DNA of 64,000 nucleotides from Oasisia sp. SBJ-2009 (Eukaryota; Annelida; Polychaeta; Sabellida; Siboglinidae): NCBI GenBank assembly GCA_964017155.1, contig OZ024865.1, positions 17,758,087 to 17,822,086 of the forward strand, read 5' to 3'. Shown piece by piece: positions 50,746 to 63,339 of this stretch (position 1 is its first letter; each line of letters starts with the position of its first letter). The notes under the pieces were generated by a model. It saw only the letters and a program-made list of their open reading frames with translations, ran no database searches and was not told where the DNA came from. The position numbers and the translations under genes were made by a program.

Positions 50746-50982
50746 CCCTAACAGTTCAATCTTATTTGGTAAGAGAGGGACCTAAAAACAACGTAAGTCT
50801 TACAAGCGTTTTCTTTTTGCTTCGTGGCAGTGATATATTAACTTTGTGCATGATCCGCCGATCGGGACTGTTTTTACTCGGTCTCTTACCGACGTACAAC
50901 GTAACTGTCTTTGATGGTAGTAACCTTTCGAAAAAGTCCTTTTCGTAATATTCCCACCACAGACATACACCAACATACACAG

Positions 50983-50985
<3 letters not shown>

Positions 50986-51076
<91 letters not shown>

Positions 51077-51077
51077 T

Positions 51078-51130
<53 letters not shown>
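50986..51130 (+). repeat. (AC)n then (AT)n microsatellite
   Basis: AC repeat with two CTCA interruptions followed by AT; the block-2 counterpart (62520-62555) is short. Confidence 0.95.
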
Positions 51131-51134
<4 letters not shown>

Positions 51135-52069
51135 TTATTTGTTACTTGCAGATGATTTGTATACTAGAGATGTTGTTTCTTTTGCCTAAATGTATGTATC
51201 TCTGTGAGTTACTCATACATTATATAATTACTATTCACAATCCACACAAAAAATACAATTCATATTAACTAGTCAGTAGTTTTAAAACCAGCCGCCATTT
51301 ATGTTAAGAAACCAGGGCAGTGTAAATGCATATAATCTGTCATTATTCTGGTGATTAAAATATTATCTAGGTAGTCGTCATGAAAAAATGAAATATGTCG
51401 TTTGAAATCAAGTTGAGACTGGTCACGTATTTACTATAAAACATTTCAATATACTTATTTATGGACCGCTGCAAGTGAGTCGTTATAAGCTTATGTTTTG
51501 TTTAATTTAGTTGTTGGGCATAGAAACAAAAGGCTTTGTTACTTCACATATACCTGCGTTTAACGGCAGAGTGTATTACTCATAATAACGTCATAGCCGA
51601 CGTCTTTACCAAGAAACACGCAAACTGAGAACTCCCACCGCGCTAGACAAATCGCTCTACTCTTTGTGCTTACAGGCGTTTTTTTGTGGAACAATATATT
51701 GAGTGAAGTATCCCAAACATGTGGTCAAAGTGTTGTAGTTTATCGCTGGTATTTTAATCGTTTACCACTTCGTAGCATCATACCGATTCTCAGAAACATT
51801 AAAATGTTGTGGGCGATTCGTAACAAAGGTTTATAAGTGTACGGCAAGGATATGAAGTCACGGCATCGTATTTTGAGTGAACACGTAATAAACTGTTAGA
51901 TGGGTTGTATCAACAAACACTCCTTTCCTTTGTCCTGTATTTTGTATGGCACCGAGTTTCTATAGTCTACATGTGTTTGTTTGGTTCAAGCAACTATAGC
52001 CACTATTCTTGTCACCGTGTACGGAAGGGGGGGGGGTGAAATGCACGCTTGTTTGACACCTGTCTTTAT

Positions 52070-52740
52070 TTTAAAATCCACTGTCAGATATTGTCACAAA
52101 TGATCTTCGACCGAAAATCACGCTCGCAATCTTGGGGGATTCCTTAATGCCGGATAATACACCAGAGAGAGTCTCTGTGAATGAAACCAACAAAGTTTGC
52201 ATAAACTGGCGTTTTCCATTCCTGGCGCCGCTCCGTGATCTGCCGCAGTGTAAAACTATGGTCACAGCAAGATCTTCCTTTCGGAAAGCCTGTCTGTTAT
52301 TTGCGCATCAGAGGGTCAATGGCTGCCGACATTTTGTCAAGAATAACCATACTGAAGCCCTTGCTAGTGACAGATAGCAGAGTGATCCGTATCCAATTGG
52401 TGCACATAATAAGGTCTCCTTTATTCGGTAACTAGACAATCACCCCTTTCTTCCAAACACTTGGTATTTCTTCTTTCTCCCATATGCATTCAAATATCGC
52501 TGTGGAAATTCTAACCATGTGTTCTCCTCCAGCCGTAAGCATATCTTCACTCACTCTGTCAGCTGCCGATGCTTTCCATGACTTCATGGAACTTACTGCT
52601 TTCCTCGCTTATTCAGCAGATGGCGGGCATATTTTGATCTTCTGGTCTTCGCCGTTGACTGGAATACCTGCTAGATTGTTTGGCGCTTCTTTTTTGAGGA
52701 TGGTCTCTGATTCTTAGCTTCTAGGACATTTGTTATCTCA
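52070..52740 (-). pseudogene. LINE RT relic, block-1 copy
   Basis: Minus-strand remnants of an RT of the kind with ECIWEKEE and KEQAGFRKGRSC blocks, many breaks. Counterpart of 63180-63980. Confidence 0.6.
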
Positions 52741-53593
52741 AATATGGTATAAAATCGATCGACGTAAAGTGTCGGAAAAACAATATTGACCTACTAAGTA
52801 CCTTCTTAGAATAACACAATTGTAGCAATAGTGTTGTGTAACGTGACAAGTTTGCCTTTATTTTAACGCATTTAATATTATGTTTTGTCTTAATGTAAAA
52901 CTGTTTATGGAAACCTACTGTGTAATCATATTGTTTTTTAGACTGAGGAGGAGAGATGAGGAGGCGCAGGAGAGAGGAGTTGTAGAAGGAGCTGGCAGAA
53001 TAAGTGGAATTAATATATCTTCATTTTTCACCTGATAAAATCAACATGTAGCATGTTGAGGTTTATGGAGAGGCTTCTTTGCCCAACGTAAAGAAGAAAG
53101 TCTCTAACAAATTTTACATGACACGCACCCTGTCTTTCCTTCGATATTCCGTTCGCTTGACGTTATGCTCTCGTGTGCTACATATATTAATATTTGCAAA
53201 TCATTACGGACAACGGGACTGCGCCATCCATTATGTTATAGTGTGTTTGCATTTGTTTTTAATTGTACCCCTTGCCGCTACGACACCGTCATGTTCGTTT
53301 TAATTGTTCCCTCTGCCTTAATGAGCTGGTTTTCATTTAGTCAAGCGGTTGTTTTAGTAGCTATAGTTCATTGCATGAGAAGTCATATAAACACTACAAA
53401 CTCATCTTGACATGTCGGTGAGTCTGTTATCATGAGATCATAAAATATGCAGGACAACACATTTATACATACATAGATACATATATACATATATACATAC
53501 ATGCATACATACATACATACATACATACATACATACATACATACATACATACATACATACATACATACATACATACATACATACATACATACA

Positions 53594-53627
<34 letters not shown>

Positions 53628-53870
53628 CATACATACATACATACATACATACATACATACATACATACATACAAGCATATATTTATACAGTTGTTGCACG
53701 TTTGATTGTTCTAACTGCTGCTGGAGAAAGAACATATTCTCTCCCGTAATCCGTTAAAATCAAGAGCAAAATACCTTCAATTATCCCTTATGGGGAAATT
53801 CTTTTGAGATGTTCGACAGCTCGAGTAAAAAAAAGATTAATAAACAAATTATGTTGTACAATATGGTATT
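52741..53870. other. inter-block spacer with (CATA)n
   Basis: No gene recognised. (CATA)n occupies 53463-53690. Confidence 0.6.
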
Positions 53871-54600
53871 GTGAAAAGTGTCAGCCAAACCCATTTGGAA
53901 GCTGACACCCCGAGAGTGGAGTTCCTCAAGCCGAAGGCAAAGCTACGAGTGGGCTCCTGGAATGTGAAAACTCTCTATCAAGCAGGAATGCTTCAGCGAG
54001 TACTGCGGGAGATGGAGAGTTACAACATCGAACTTTCTTGCATGAGTGAAGCACGTCTGGATAGACTCGGTAAAGAGAATTTTGTCCACGGGACAAACCA
54101 TTCTTTATTATGGCCAAATAGAATACCAGCACAGAGGCGGAGTTGCCATGATTATGAATCAAACAGTGAAGATATCCTTGCTAGAATGGAAACCACTCAG
54201 CGACAGATTGGTCATGGCTAGATGTAACTATAATTTTGGAAAACATACAGTGATTGCCTATTATGCACCAACAGAAGATGCAGATGATGAGATCATGGAT
54301 GAGTTCGAAGAAAGTTGGAGGAAGAAATTAGGACCACACATCGGCATAATGTACTCCTGGTGGTAGGAGAACTCAACGCAAGGGTTGGATAAGACAATAC
54401 AGGAAGACAAAGATTCATGTGCATCCAAGGCTTTGGATTCAATGACAACGGTTAGAGGTTTTCAGATTTATGTGTGGAACATAACTTAGTCATAGGAAGA
54501 ACGTTATTCACGCACATATCCATTCACAAAACCAGTTAGAGGTCGCCAGATGGAAAGACTGTTATGGAGATATATCATGTGATAATAAATCAGAAGTGGA
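53871..54600 (+). pseudogene. LINE endonuclease relic (same type as the 4.3-kb-unit RT)
   Basis: LRVGSWNVKTLYQAGML, then after a shift QHRGGVAMIMNQ, LLEWKPLSDRLVMARCN and VIAYYAPTEDADDEIMDEF, followed by degraded remnants to about 54600. This is the endonuclease part of a 'craniofacial development protein 2-like' LINE. Non-functional. Confidence 0.75.
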
Positions 54601-54689
54601 GACGATCACATTAAGATGGCAGAGCTAGACGCGGAGCCGATCTGCGGAGCGATACTTCACTTCAGTCTATGCTCAGAAAAAAGACACAA

Positions 54690-55095
54690 ATAGCTTTTAC
54701 AAGGATATGGATGAAATCAAGCTAGCCACAATACGATCGTTACGGGATTATTTAAAGTGGAAAGTCCCGCGTTCTACAAAGTAGGGAAACGAACAAAGCC
54801 TATGTAGATAGCAGTGGGCACATGTGGGATTGATATGAGAAATTTAAGAGGCGACACTTTGGTATAATAGGCGACATCAAGAACGTACACAATCATGAAT
54901 ACCGTTTTACAGAAGAAAACATTTCATAAAAGAAAGCAGGGAGTAGATGTATTTGGAATAACCCAAACAGTGTAAATAAACATAAATTGACTATATCCTA
55001 ACAAACAGACCAGACGTTATCACAACAGTAGCAGTCATAAAATTTGGATGTGACCATAGAATGGCTATGAGCAAGTTCAAGCTTGTCATATACGT
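54690..55095 (+). pseudogene. RTE-like endonuclease C-terminal relic
   Basis: Translating around 54960-55085 gives DYILTNRPDVITTVAVIKF followed by CDHRMAMSKFKL, the end of an RTE-type endonuclease. Upstream codons (NTVLQKK) fit the same element. Highly degraded. Confidence 0.5.
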
Positions 55096-55839
55096 GGAAT
55101 TTCACGGCGTATTTAACGTCGGCAATTAATACAAAAAGATCCCGCAATCACGTACATTCCTGCAACATCGCACATCTTGTAGCAATGTACTTTAAGTCTA
55201 CCAAAGTTGCTTAAAGAGAGTTATGAAGCATCTTTGTGCCAACAAATGTTATTGGCAACGTGAACGATGTTACGTATCAGCCGTCCCATCACATAATATT
55301 CTTGGACATTGGAGTGGTCAGCACCGTCATTTTGCCACTGACTATATGAGGAATTTGTCAAGTAACATATCGGCAAAGTTCAAATCTCGAAAGAAGCCTC
55401 ATTCCCAAAACCATGTGTGCTGCCACAGTAACATGTTTTCATTACTTGGGATTAGGCAGTAATACATTTAATTTGTACACAAAGTAGTATACGTCCACCA
55501 GAAAACAGTTTCATTTCCCTACCTTCGTATTGCATGAATGTATCATATTACGTTGTCCCCGTTACTGAAATTAACTTGATTTTGTTTTGAAATCTAGATG
55601 ACAATTGGGAAAATCCTGCAATCAATAAAACAAAATGTTTGTGTCAAACTCCGCCCAACAAAAGTCGTAAAGTTACAACCCCACCTCCGCCCAGCACTAA
55701 TCGTAAAGTCAAAATGGCACCCAAGTTGTATGTAGAACTTAACAACACGTGTTGTCTTTTTCTATTCTGTCTCATAGTGATTTTGCAGCCATTTTTTAAA
55801 TGGCAGAATCCCATCAAAACGCTGACACCGAAGAATCAC
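55096..55839. other. unassigned sequence
   Basis: No supported gene or repeat. Confidence 0.5.
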
Positions 55840-55992
55840 TGCAAAGCAGATATTTTATTTGACTAGTAACAGTTTCACATGGTCATGCAGTTTACAAACG
55901 AAAGTGTGGGAATTTGTTCAAAGAAACATCTGTCCTCTCTTGTCCGCTTGTTCCATTTGTCTTCGTTGGGTGACAGAGACCAGTGAACGTAA
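55840..55992 (-). other. gene C 3' UTR exon and poly(A) signal
   Basis: Acceptor GTTTTGCAG at 55993 and onward, AATAAA at 55854-55859. The same exon is preserved in copies A (36280-36426) and B (from about 40775 down). Confidence 0.7.
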
Positions 55993-56381
55993 CTGCAAAA
56001 CAAAACCAGAAAATTGAAAGCAAGCCTGTGATTTTAATATGACTAAACAGTTCCAATACATACAATACTGACAGTTGTATTTGAGTATTGACAGCAACAT
56101 CGATTACCATACTTTGAAATTAGGATTTACAGGGCTGGTGCTACATAATATACGGTTACCTCTGAAATGTCCACTTTCGCATCTATTTCCGAGAATTTCC
56201 AAGACATATACAGGGCGTTATGGCGAATAACTGCAAATTACGTAAAACATATCAAATATGGTTCATGTTATAATGGTAACAATATATAATCGCATCCATA
56301 AAGATGCTGTACAACTTACAAATTATATCAATGTCTGCGATATCGATATGAAGACTGCGTCTAGTTTCACCTTTAGGTTAC

Positions 56382-56587
56382 CTCAGTTATGTCTGCTTAT
56401 CGGTGGCCACAGCAGTTGTTGCAAGTGTGGACACAACGGCGGTAACGATGGTCGAAGTATCCCCTGTAGCCGTGGCATTGCCTGTAGCGAAGAGGACGTC
56501 CCCACTTGCAGTACACGTATTGGTTGCATCCGTTGCAAACGGTCGACTGCCAGCCACTGTACCTCTCACAGTAAGACTCTCTGCAGC
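56382..56587 (-). CDS. gene C exon 5: third Cys module and stop
   Basis: Acceptor CATGTCGCAG; 10 Cys in CRESYCERYSGW, VCNGCNQYVYCKWG, RYRQCHGY, RRCVHTCNNCCGHR, then TAA. Donor GTAACC follows 15 nt after the stop, too close to trigger decay by the usual 50-nt rule. Best conserved exon among the three copies. Confidence 0.75.
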
Positions 56588-56877
56588 CTGCGACATGCGA
56601 GGGTTAAACGTTCGGTAAACACGTGAACTACGTCATTTTGGAGCACTCAATTGACGCATCAATTAATAACGTATGCGCACCATTCTGCAAGCGCTTCAGT
56701 GGCAAGCTATTCTTATTATTATACATATAGACGATTATTATAATATATTTGATGCGTAGTGTATACTATAAAGCAGTAACAAAATAATTACTATTAATAT
56801 TTGTATTATTATTTATTCTACAGTGAAAGTAACAGTTGTTGTTGTTGTTGTTGTTGTTCTTCTTCTTCTTCTTCTTC

Positions 56878-56909
<32 letters not shown>

Positions 56910-59850
56910 GTATATAGACAATCAATATACCGTGCTCGATGCATTGTGCTTACTATAAAGCAGTAATACAATATATTGTATTACTGCTTTATAATAATAA
57001 TATTATTATTATTTTTTATTCTACAGTGAAAGTAACACTTAACATTTTAACAACTTCATTTATAGCACTGCGATTTGCAGCAAATGTCTTTAGTCTTTCG
57101 CCATATGCAATATGCACGTGATGATATTAAATTAAGTTAGAATAGCACGACATATACGAACCGCAATGATTGTGATGGCGTCCCGGATAGAAAGACTGGT
57201 TCAGTCCACATGAGTTGTAGCGCAGTGATCCGCGGTTGCAGTTGTAGTAGTAGCGACCGTAGAAGGAGACAGAGATGTGGAACCGAATACGCGTAGAGTG
57301 GGAACAGTGATCGTTGCAGTGTCCTTAAAAGCATAAATAACACCGTGTTGTTTCATTGGATCTTAAAATAACTTATGTTGTATATAACACTTAGGGTACA
57401 CACCACGAGCTTTAGTTTGGAGATGTTGCTGTAACCGAGAGAAGCCGATCAGAGTGATTTGGGAAACAGGTAAACTTGAGTTGCGGGCGAAGTAATTTTA
57501 ACCTTAACACATAAATTATATCATCACTTAACAAAACTAAACGTAATATACACGTGCATAATTTTGGATTTGACGGACGAGTTTTTAATCTACACTGTTT
57601 TTAATATTTATGTTACCATAATTAACAAAAGAAAATGCACATTACATAAGGTACAGGTATATGATCAACACAGAGGTTACGACCCAATGGAACTCAATTT
57701 GTATGTGCTCAAACGTGTGGACAAGTCTCAAGAAGCGGAAACTAGGGTTTTTGGCCCGCCTTATAAAACTGGCACAATACTATTGAAATATACCCCTCTA
57801 ACTTCCTGTAAAGTCCGACCTACTCCCTGGCAGCGCAGAAGAATTGGTACAATAGCTTCAAGGGTAAGGATGCAATGTTTTTTCTATTATTCAATATAAG
57901 AGATAAGCTATAAAGTCAGCTTTATTACCATATGTTTTCATTGCAATTACAATCAAACATTGGAATGCCTTGCAATGTTGACAATACACTCACATGCACC
58001 ACTTTACGTTTGTGAGATGTTTACCTTTGTTGAGCTACATTGTTATCAACATGCGTGATTGTTACACTAACCACAGCTTCCAGACACAGTGACGCATTGA
58101 TGACGAGGGCAACGGCCGTATACAACTCTCCTGCCGGCACATCGGTAGTAGTAAGGCAGAGGCTTCGACAGCGACGGGTAGTAGAAGTTATTGCGACGAT
58201 GTCTGCAGCAATCATAGTTGTAGCCGTTGAAACATCCGTCGTAACGGCTGTACCCGTGCCCTGAAAGGATAACATGCCGACTTTCGAATAATAATTATTA
58301 TATGAGACTCGTTCCATGACTGTGAATACATTGTTAACCACACGGAACATCGATGAAATTACGCGTATTGTGTCTGATAATTATGGAAGCTTGCTTTATG
58401 ATTTATAAAAACGTGTTTCAGTAATGTTATTTGACGTACAAAACAATTTCATTTGACCATAACTATTCTCTTTAAACTGGTGCATGTTTGTAAGTGTGCG
58501 TGTGCGTGTGCGTGTGCGAGTGCGTGTGCGTGTGCGTGTGCGTGTGCGTGTGCGTGTGCGTGTGCGTGTGCGTGTGCGTGTGCGTGTGCGTGTGCGTGTG
58601 CGTGTGCGTGTGCGTGTGCGTGTGCGTGTGCGTGTGCGTGTGCGTGTGCGTGTGCGTGTGCGTGTGCGTGTGCGTGTGCGTGTGCGTGTGCGTGTGCGTG
58701 TGCGTGTGCGTGTGCGTGTGCGTGTGCGTGTGCGTGTGCGTGTGCGTGTGCGTGTGCGTGTGCGTGTGCGTGTGCGTGTGCGTGTGCGTGTGCGTGTGCG
58801 TGTGCGTGTGCGTGTGCGTGTGCGTGTGCGTGTGCGTGTGCGTGTGCGTGTGCGTGTGCGTGTGCGTGTGCGTGTGCGTGTGCGTGTGCGTGTGCGTGTG
58901 CGTGTGCGTGTGCGTGTGCGTGTGCGTGTGCGTGTGCGTGTGCGTGTGCGTGTGCGTGTGCGTGTGCGTGTGCGTGTGCGTGTGCGTGTGCGTGTGCGTG
59001 TGCGTGTGCGTGTGCGTGTGCGTGTGCGTGTGCGTGTGCGTGTGCGTGTGCGTGTGCGTGTGCGTGTGCGTGTGCGTGTGCGTGTGCGTGTGCGTGTGCG
59101 TGTGCGTGTGCGTGTGCGTGTGCGTGTGCGTGTGCGTGTGCGTGTGCGTGTGCGTGTGCGTGTGCGTGTGCGTGTGCGTGTGCGTGTGCGTGTGCGTGTG
59201 CGTGTGCGTGTGCGTGTGCGTGTGCGTGTGCGTGTGCGTGTGCGTGTGCGTGTGCGTGTGCGTGTGCGTGTGCGTGTGCGTGTGCGTGTGCGTGTGCGTG
59301 TGCGTGTGCGTGTGCGTGTGCGTGTGCGTGTGCGTGTGCGTGTGCGTGTGCGTGTGCGTGTGCGTATGTGTGCGTATGTGTGCGTCTGTGTGCGTCTGTG
59401 TGCGTCTGTGTGCGTCTGTGTGCGTCTGTGTGCGTCTGTGTGCGTCTGTGTGCGTCTGTGTGCGTCTGTGTGCGTCTGTGTGCGTCTGTGTGCGTCTGTG
59501 TGCGTCTGTGTGCGTCTGTGTGCGTCTGTGTGCGTCTGTGTGCGTCTGTGTGCGTCTGTGTGCGTCTGTGTGCGTCTGTGTGCGTCTGTGTGCGTCTGTG
59601 TGCGTCTGTGTGCGTCTGTGTGCGTCTGTGTGCGTCTGTGTGCGTCTGTGTGCGTCTGTGTGCGTGTGCGTGTGCGTGTGCGCGTGCGCGTGCGCGTGCG
59701 CGTGCGCGTGCGTGTGTGTTTGGGTGTGTGTATGGGTGTGCGCGCGCTTGAGCTGAATATTACGTCATATTTATATAGCCAGCCTTGTATCTTACCTTCA
59801 GCCGCGTATACAGCGACGAGCACCAGCAACGCGATCACAAACTTTGCCAT
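56397..59850 (-). CDS. Cys/Tyr/Arg-rich secreted protein gene, copy C (four coding exons, about 198 residues)
   Basis: Inferred gene model, minus strand: coding exons 59850-59796, 58260-58072, 57323-57162 and 56587-56397, lengths 55, 189, 162 and 191 nt. All three internal introns are phase 1 and the joined frame has no stop before TAA at 56397-56399. The product starts with a signal peptide (MAKFVIALLVLVAVYAAEG) and has about 22 Cys in three exon-encoded modules, rich in Tyr, Arg, His and Gly and without membrane segments, so it is probably secreted and disulfide-bonded. The last exon is strongly conserved in copy A and partly in copy B. I recognise no known family. A structural or matrix protein, mucus component, antimicrobial or venom-type peptide are all possible; none is supported specifically. 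Confidence 0.7.
56835..56910 (+). repeat. (GTT)n(CTT)n(ATT)n in intron 4 of gene C
   Basis: Three trinucleotide tracts in series. Confidence 0.9.
56954..56993. repeat. perfect 40-bp palindrome
   Basis: TATAAAGCAGTAATACAATA followed directly by its exact reverse complement. TATAAAGCAGTAA also occurs near 56768, so this is part of a local duplication in intron 4 of gene C. Confidence 0.95.
57162..57323 (-). CDS. gene C exon 4: second Cys module
   Basis: 162 nt, phase 1-1, acceptor TATGCTTTTAAG, donor GTTCGT (weaker). 5 Cys in GHCNDHCSH, YNCNRG, NSCG, HHNHC. If the weak donor is not used, translation would read on to a stop a few codons later, giving a shorter isoform. Confidence 0.6.
58072..58260 (-). 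CDS. gene C exon 3: first Cys module
   Basis: 189 nt, phase 1-1, acceptor TTATCCTTTCAG, donor GTTAGT. 7 Cys, including GCFNGYNYDCCRHRRNN, PLPYYYRCAGRR and GRCPRHQC. Longer ORFs in other frames over this stretch are shadows. Confidence 0.65.
58497..59720 (+). repeat. giant intronic satellite: TGTGCG hexamer then TGTGTGCGTC decamer
   Basis: About 870 bp of TGTGCG hexamers, nearly perfect, then about 290 bp of a 10-bp unit TGTGTGCGTC (59375-59660), then GTGCGC-rich units. It fills most of intron 2 of gene C, between the signal-peptide exon and the first Cys module. Long ORFs in all frames are artefacts. Confidence 0.95.
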
Positions 59851-59861
59851 GATGACTTTTT
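59796..59861 (-). CDS. gene C exon 2: signal peptide
   Basis: Acceptor TAATTTCAG, leader AAAAAGTCATC, ATG at 59850-59848, then codons for a 19-residue hydrophobic signal sequence; donor GTAAGA. An upstream in-frame Met exists but lies before the acceptor, so I chose this ATG. Confidence 0.75.
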
Positions 59862-60048
59862 CTGAAATTATGTATGTCAATTTGAATTGCATAAGAATGA
59901 TAAAAAAAGATCAATCGAGAAACTCGTAATGTTAACCGATATTTTCACTACAAATTATTCTAAAAAGTCAAAGCCGCCAGAATCATCACCAGATAACATG
60001 CTGTGGCTATAGTTTTCTAAATCGAATATCATGAAACGTCGTACTTAC

Positions 60049-60094
60049 CGTGCAGACAACACTGTGGCCACAGATCTTCTTCTGAAGCAAGTGG
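60049..60094 (-). other. 5' UTR exon of gene C
   Basis: The start is placed about 25-30 bp below the TATA box (inferred). It ends GTCTGCACG before donor GTAAGT. The next acceptor is TAATTTCAG, 11 nt upstream of the ATG exon. Confidence 0.6.
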
Positions 60095-60118
60095 TGCGTT
60101 ACTCCAGAAAAGTCGCTG

Positions 60119-60126
60119 TATTTATA
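60119..60126 (-). promoter_or_regulatory. TATA box of gene C
   Basis: TATAAATA on minus within GGCTGTATAAATACAGC, itself a small palindrome, about 75 bp upstream of a strong splice donor. The same box is conserved in copy B (41652-41659). Confidence 0.7.
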
Positions 60127-60829
60127 CAGCCGCGTTTCAAGCAATCGTGTCACGTTACCCTATAGTGATTTTTTTAAAGAAATATTGTCTGTTTTCAAAT
60201 AGGGGTGTTGGTGTTGCATACAATAAATGCAGGAAACACGATTGAATGTTCTGGGGTGACCGTCTGGTGTAGACTTGATTAGACGTGCTCCAATGCAAAC
60301 TAAAGTATGAATCCAAGCAATATATTAGGCTGCATGTGGTATATTTGTGAACATGTGCTTACATGCACCACCCTGATTAAGGATTCCTTTGGTTCGCACG
60401 GTAATGGATAGTTGACATGCAATGGAGCGACATTGTGGAGTCATGTTGAGATTCCATATGGTGCAACGTAACAGAGATAGGTGTGTTTGTGACATGCGAC
60501 CAACACAATGTATGCAATCACTCATACAGGTAGCCATACTGAGGTGTAGAAAAACAAACGAGTACACGATGATATATTTCCATCACAATATGATGCACCG
60601 ATTGTATGGGTATGGTTTTGTTAAGCTAACGATTTTATGATAATTATGACGAGTTCGTGTATTCACTTTTAGAAAGGTCAAAGAGTGTTTTGTTATGGGC
60701 GGTTACAATACAAAACGAGTAAAAAGAGTGTCATTCAGTATTTCATAGAAAACCTAAAAACATCACATATGTGAAGTTTAAAAAACGGCTTGCAATACAT
60801 ATTCGCTTTTTAGAAAGGTTACTTTCGTC

Positions 60830-62550
60830 AATTAGAGTTACGTCGTAGTGGGTAACCAAAGAGTACACATGTTGTTAATAGAAAACCTTAGTGCATCACT
60901 TATGTGAAGTTTACAAAAACGACTTACAATAAATACATAAATATATGCATCAAACGTGTACAAACGTAGATACTACGTATATATATATATATTTACATAT
61001 ATACCTACATACATACATACAAACATACATACATACATACCTATATACATACATATAAACATACATACATATGTGCACACATACATAAGCACACACATAC
61101 ATTCATATACTTTCAGACTTACATGCATGCATGAATGCATAGGATAGGCATGCACACAAATCACATGATATATATTTGGTCACACATTCACATACAGTGT
61201 CATACACAAACGCATGCATGCACACACGCGCTCACACCTACGTTTGCACGAACGCATACATAAACACCTTCCCACAGTATACTTGTAATATGTCAATGTT
61301 CCCGTGATTACAGTATAATCTACATTATGTTGCAGAAATAATATATGCCGTTTGTCTACAAGAAATAAACGTTGTTTTTGAGTCTAGTGACTTATTTATT
61401 ATCAAACATTATGCAACATTCTGATGAATGGATCGCTGAAAGTATTTCGTAATAACATTACGTATGTAATGTATATGTTGTGCTTAGGAAACTTAATGTT
61501 GCGACACTAGACATAACTGCGTTTAACGTCACAGTGTATTACTCAAGCGGTTCTAACATGCAAACTACATCTAAGTCGACGTCGTTATATTCTTATGCAT
61601 GCACAAGAAACACGCAAACAGAAAACTCACATCGCGCCAGAACAATTACTCAACTCGTTGTGCTTACATTTTGTTGAACAAAACATGGAGCAAAGCGTAA
61701 ATTACTAAAAGTTGCGTCTGAGGTTTTTGCAACTATTATCGTCGCAACTTAACAGTTCCTATCAGACATATACGGATTTGCATATCGTCGACTTCATTTA
61801 GCTAAGTTATCACTACTTTGTGACTATTATTCGAAGGTGCGAAGAAAACGTAGTGTTTTGACACTTAACATATAACTGCGTTTAACGTCGCTTTGTATTA
61901 ATCAAGCGGTTCTAACATGCAATCTACATCTTAGTCGATGTCGTGTGCGTATGTATGTGTGCGTGTCTGTATTTAGTGCGGGAGCCGGTATTCTCTGTCT
62001 TCAGCAGCCTTTAAAAAAGTGTCTGGTGACGTTACTACACTACAAAAAAGAACAGTTTCTCAAAGCTCTCATTACCAACTAGACTAGTGACACGAGTAGT
62101 TAGAGAAAAGATCAAACGTACAACACAAATCCACTGAAACTATCGCCAAGTAAGTATACTGTAAGTGGGTGTTGTGTATGCGTGCACACATGTAGGTGTG
62201 GGTGTTAATATATTATAAAACAAACTAAATGTGTCCCCAACGTGCATAGTACTGCTGTAATGACAGTGTCGTCAACGTGTAATTTGCAGTTATCAATTGT
62301 GCTCCCTAACAGTTAAGCCGTATTTGGTAAGAGAGGCACCGAAAAACAACGTAAATCTTACAAACGTTTTCTTTATGCTTCGTGGGAGTGATATATTAAC
62401 ATTGTGCATGATCCGTCATACAGGACTGTTTTTACTCGTTCGGTTACCGACGTACAACGTAACTGTCTTTGATGGTAGTAACCTTTCGAAAAAGTCCTTT
62501 TCGTAATATTTCCAACACAGACATACACACACATACACACACACATATAT
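60830..62550. other. block-2 non-coding sequence
   Basis: Matches block 1 as listed. (CATA)n-type repeats at about 60980-61110. No gene. Confidence 0.6.
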
Positions 62551-63179
62551 ATATTATTTGCAGATTTGTTTTATACTCGATATGTTGTTTCTTTACCTAA
62601 ATGTAGTTACCTATGTGAGTTGCTCATACATTATAATTACTATTAACCATCCACACACAACAATTAAATTCATATTAACAAATCAACAGTTATTAAAATA
62701 TGATCTAGACAATCGTCATGAAACAATGAAATATAGCGTTTGCAATAAAGTTGAGACTGGTCACTTATTTATTTTAAACTGTTTCAATATACTTATATAT
62801 GGAACGCTGCCAATGAGTCGTTATAATATTTGGTTTGTAATTTAGTTGTTTGGCATATAAACAAAAGGCTTTGGTACTTCACATTTACCAAGCGATTCAC
62901 AAAGGTTCTGACGTGTACGGCAAGCATATGGTGTCACGGCATCGTCCTTTGAGTGAACACATAATAACATTTTGGATGGGTTGTATTAAAATATACTCCT
63001 TTCCTTTGTCCTGTATTTTGTACGGAACCGATATTACAGGTTCACCGACATAGCAAGATGAGTTTCTATATTCTACATTTTTTTGGGTGCAAACAACTGT
63101 AGCCAGTATTCTTATCAACCTGTACGGAAGGGGAATAAAATGCATTCTTGTTTGACTATTGTGTTTATTTTAAAATCCT

Positions 63180-63280
63180 CTGTCAGATAATGTCACAAAT
63201 TATTTGACCTAATATAACCATAGAGCAGTTTAATTGTGAACACAATCTTGGGGGGATTCCGTAATGCCGGGTAATACACC

Positions 63281-63339
<59 letters not shown>

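Noticed and set aside
50739..50948. 69-codon ORF conserved with 62297-62506 (GSDILTLCMIR, PTYNVTVFDG)
   Set aside because: Conserved frame, but begins with GTG and lies in duplicated non-coding sequence; similarity is explained by the block duplication.
56387..56596. Ser/Thr/Ala-rich minus ORF (SQAAESLTVRG...)
   Set aside because: Off-frame shadow of gene C exon 5; the Cys-rich frame is the one conserved and phase-consistent.
58396..59929. ORFs of 400-500 codons with RTRT, VRVR, CVCV and ACAC repeats
   Set aside because: Low-complexity reading of the TGTGCG satellite in many frames on both strands.
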